From UBA967 sp044375555 (lineage in GTDB: Bacteria; Verrucomicrobiota; Verrucomicrobiia; Chthoniobacterales; Terrimicrobiaceae), in NCBI GenBank assembly GCA_044375555.1, contig JBILML010000005.1, forward strand, positions 38,191 through 102,190: a stretch of DNA of 64,000 nt, read 5' to 3'. Below, piece by piece: positions 63,175 to 64,000 of this stretch. Each line of letters starts with the position of its first letter. Position 1 is the stretch's first letter. The notes beneath the pieces are model-generated. The model searched no databases, had not been told where the DNA came from, and worked only from the letters and a program-made list of their open reading frames with translations. The position numbers and the translations under genes are program-made.

Positions 63175-64000
63175 CAATTGCCCCGATGGAATCATATCGT
63201 CTTAAGTCTCGCGTCCGCTTTTATGCGATACTTATAACACTAGGGCTCTTTTTTTTATCCGATGTGCCCCATTCTTCGGCTCAACAAGGAAATAGAGCCT
63301 CTAAGCGAAAGGTATCTCTAGCGACCGCTCAAAAGGTTGCAAGAACCGCCGTATCAACCGCTGTGACATCAGCCCCGTCTCAAGTCGGGGCGATCACGGC
63401 CGCGTCTGTCAGTGCTGCTATTAAGTCGGGATCTGGAAGAAGTGCCACTGGAATTGCTGGGGCCGCTGTCGGTGGAGCGATTACCGCTCTTCCTGCTCAA
63501 GCCAATTTAATTACTTCTACCGCCCTCAACACGGCTATCAGTTCCAATGCAAGAAGGGGACTAACACAAAGAGTAGTTGCCGCTATAGCCAACGCCGCTG
63601 TCGTCAATGCAGCCTTTGCAGCGATTGCCAACGGGGGCGATCGCCAAGCCGCCCAGCAAGCTGCGGCCGAGGTCGCTTCAATTATCCGCGAAACCACCGC
63701 CAACACACGATTTTCCAATATAGTTTCCAACATCACGTCGACTTCCTCCATCCAACAAGCCATCCAACAAGCCCAAGCCATCTTCGATAGTGGCGGAACG
63801 CCAAATACCGATGGGTCTCCTGGCGCAATACCACCTCCGACACAAGCCACGCCATCGCCCTCGCCCTCGCCAACGCCAACGCCAACGCCAACGCCAACGC
63901 CAACGCCAACGCCAACGCCAACGCCAACGCCAACGCCAACGCCAACGCCAACGCCAACGCCAACGCCAACGCCAACGCCAACGCCAACGCCAACGCCAAC
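63171..64000 (+). CDS. Secreted Ala-rich protein with a Pro-Thr repeat region (partial, open at window edge)
   Basis: The frame begins at ATG 63171 within the FecR stop (an alternative is ATG 63186) and stays open to the edge, 276 codons. A signal peptide (hydrophobic stretch YAILITLGLFFLS, likely cleavage after HSSA) is followed by about 170 Ala/Ser/Thr-rich residues, with phrases such as QKVARTAVSTAVTSAPSQ and AGAAVGGAITALPAQ that look like small helical repeats. From residue 234 it becomes (PT)n. The gene is coupled to the FecR protein and probably exported, with the PT repeat as a flexible stalk. The C-terminus lies outside the window. Confidence 0.8.
   Translation, partial: MTIAPMESYRLKSRVRFYAILITLGLFFLSDVPHSSAQQGNRASKRKVSLATAQKVARTAVSTAVTSAPSQVGAITAASVSAAIKSGSGRSATGIAGAAVGGAITALPAQANLITSTALNTAISSNARRGLTQRVVAAIANAAVVNAAFAAIANGGDRQAAQQAAAEVASIIRETTANTRFSNIVSNITSTSSIQQAIQQAQAIFDSGGTPNTDGSPGAIPPPTQATPSPSPSPTPTPTPTPTPTPTPTPTPTPTPTPTPTPTPTPTPTPTPTPTP
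63870..64000 (+). repeat. Hexanucleotide tandem repeat (CCAACG)n encoding Pro-Thr
   Basis: From 63870 to the window end the unit CCAACG repeats without error, about 21 full copies visible, preceded by related TCGCCC units. In frame it encodes (Pro-Thr)n. Because the unit is 6 bases, copy-number changes lengthen or shorten the protein without a frameshift. The repeat continues beyond the window. Confidence 0.97.

Noticed and set aside
63870..64000. A CRISPR array
   Set aside because: The unit is a 6-base in-frame coding repeat with no spacers.

Overview
The window is a gene-dense, GC-rich bacterial chromosome segment with no phage, IS element or CRISPR array. The gene set suggests a member of the PVC superphylum, most likely Verrucomicrobiota: tandem PilT ATPases, a monomeric isocitrate dehydrogenase, a rhomboid-fold protein with a soluble C-terminal domain, a FecR-domain secreted protein, and several large secreted or unknown proteins. 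Shine-Dalgarno sequences are mostly weak. This placement rests on gene content and protein flavour, not on a search. Almost every operon is stitched with 4-base ATGA-type stop/start overlaps.

Layout. 1-945 (minus): the N-terminal part of metX (methionine synthesis) behind a 26-codon relic that looks like the start of metY. 1058-3085 (plus): a Cys-rich unknown protein. 3215-13043 (minus): mreB-mreC-mreD-mrdA-rng (cell-shape operon plus RNase E/G), then rpsL-rpsG-fusA (str operon, with a terminator before fusA). 13196-14302 leuB. 14391-15116 a DUF4410-like lipoprotein. 15105-16392 infC (non-AUG ATT start) followed by a HAD phosphatase. 16630-19802 a deacetylase and a PHP-glycosyltransferase fusion. 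19838-21886 ftsH. 21915-22432 a ParE-type toxin-antitoxin pair. 22440-25631 divergent glmS and glgC. 25642-27182 a lipoprotein and a metallophosphoesterase. 27186-32452 uvrA and a TPR protein. 32594-35931 a four-gene plus-strand operon (rhomboid-like, DUF2270, mazG, putative glycosyltransferase).

35941-38325 two pilT genes. 38462-40950 rpsO-pnp. 41064-41753 an AT-richer methyltransferase. 41763-44118 gap-pgk. 44283-47555 feoA-feoB-FeoB-associated peptide-thiE, whose end runs into a convergent tRNA-Ser(GCU). 47733-49730 a DinG-type helicase. 49780-51424 a glutaredoxin/membrane protein/DUF4340-like cluster. 51495-54660 pdhA-pdhB-pdhC. 54776-55723 a Na+/Ca2+ exchanger. 55742-57970 monomeric icd. 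58113-58726 a MazE-like/Doc toxin-antitoxin pair. 58853-60221 rpmE-prfA with a terminator between them. 60310-61887 an unknown protein. 61936-64000 a FecR-domain protein overlapping a secreted Ala-rich protein that runs into a (CCAACG)n Pro-Thr repeat at the window edge.

Most of the window is housekeeping: translation (rpsL, rpsG, fusA, infC, rpsO, rpmE, prfA), RNA turnover (rng, pnp), envelope and shape (mre genes, mrdA, glmS, lipoproteins) and central carbon metabolism (gap, pgk, pdh, icd, glgC). No intergenic gap exceeds about 260 bases. The longest (8094-8349) carries an open, coding-like frame in phase with rng but with no start codon. The parts most worth a second look are the metY relic, the start-less rng extension, the PHP-glycosyltransferase fusion, the FecR/Pro-Thr repeat pair at the right end, and two families of dispersed intergenic repeats.
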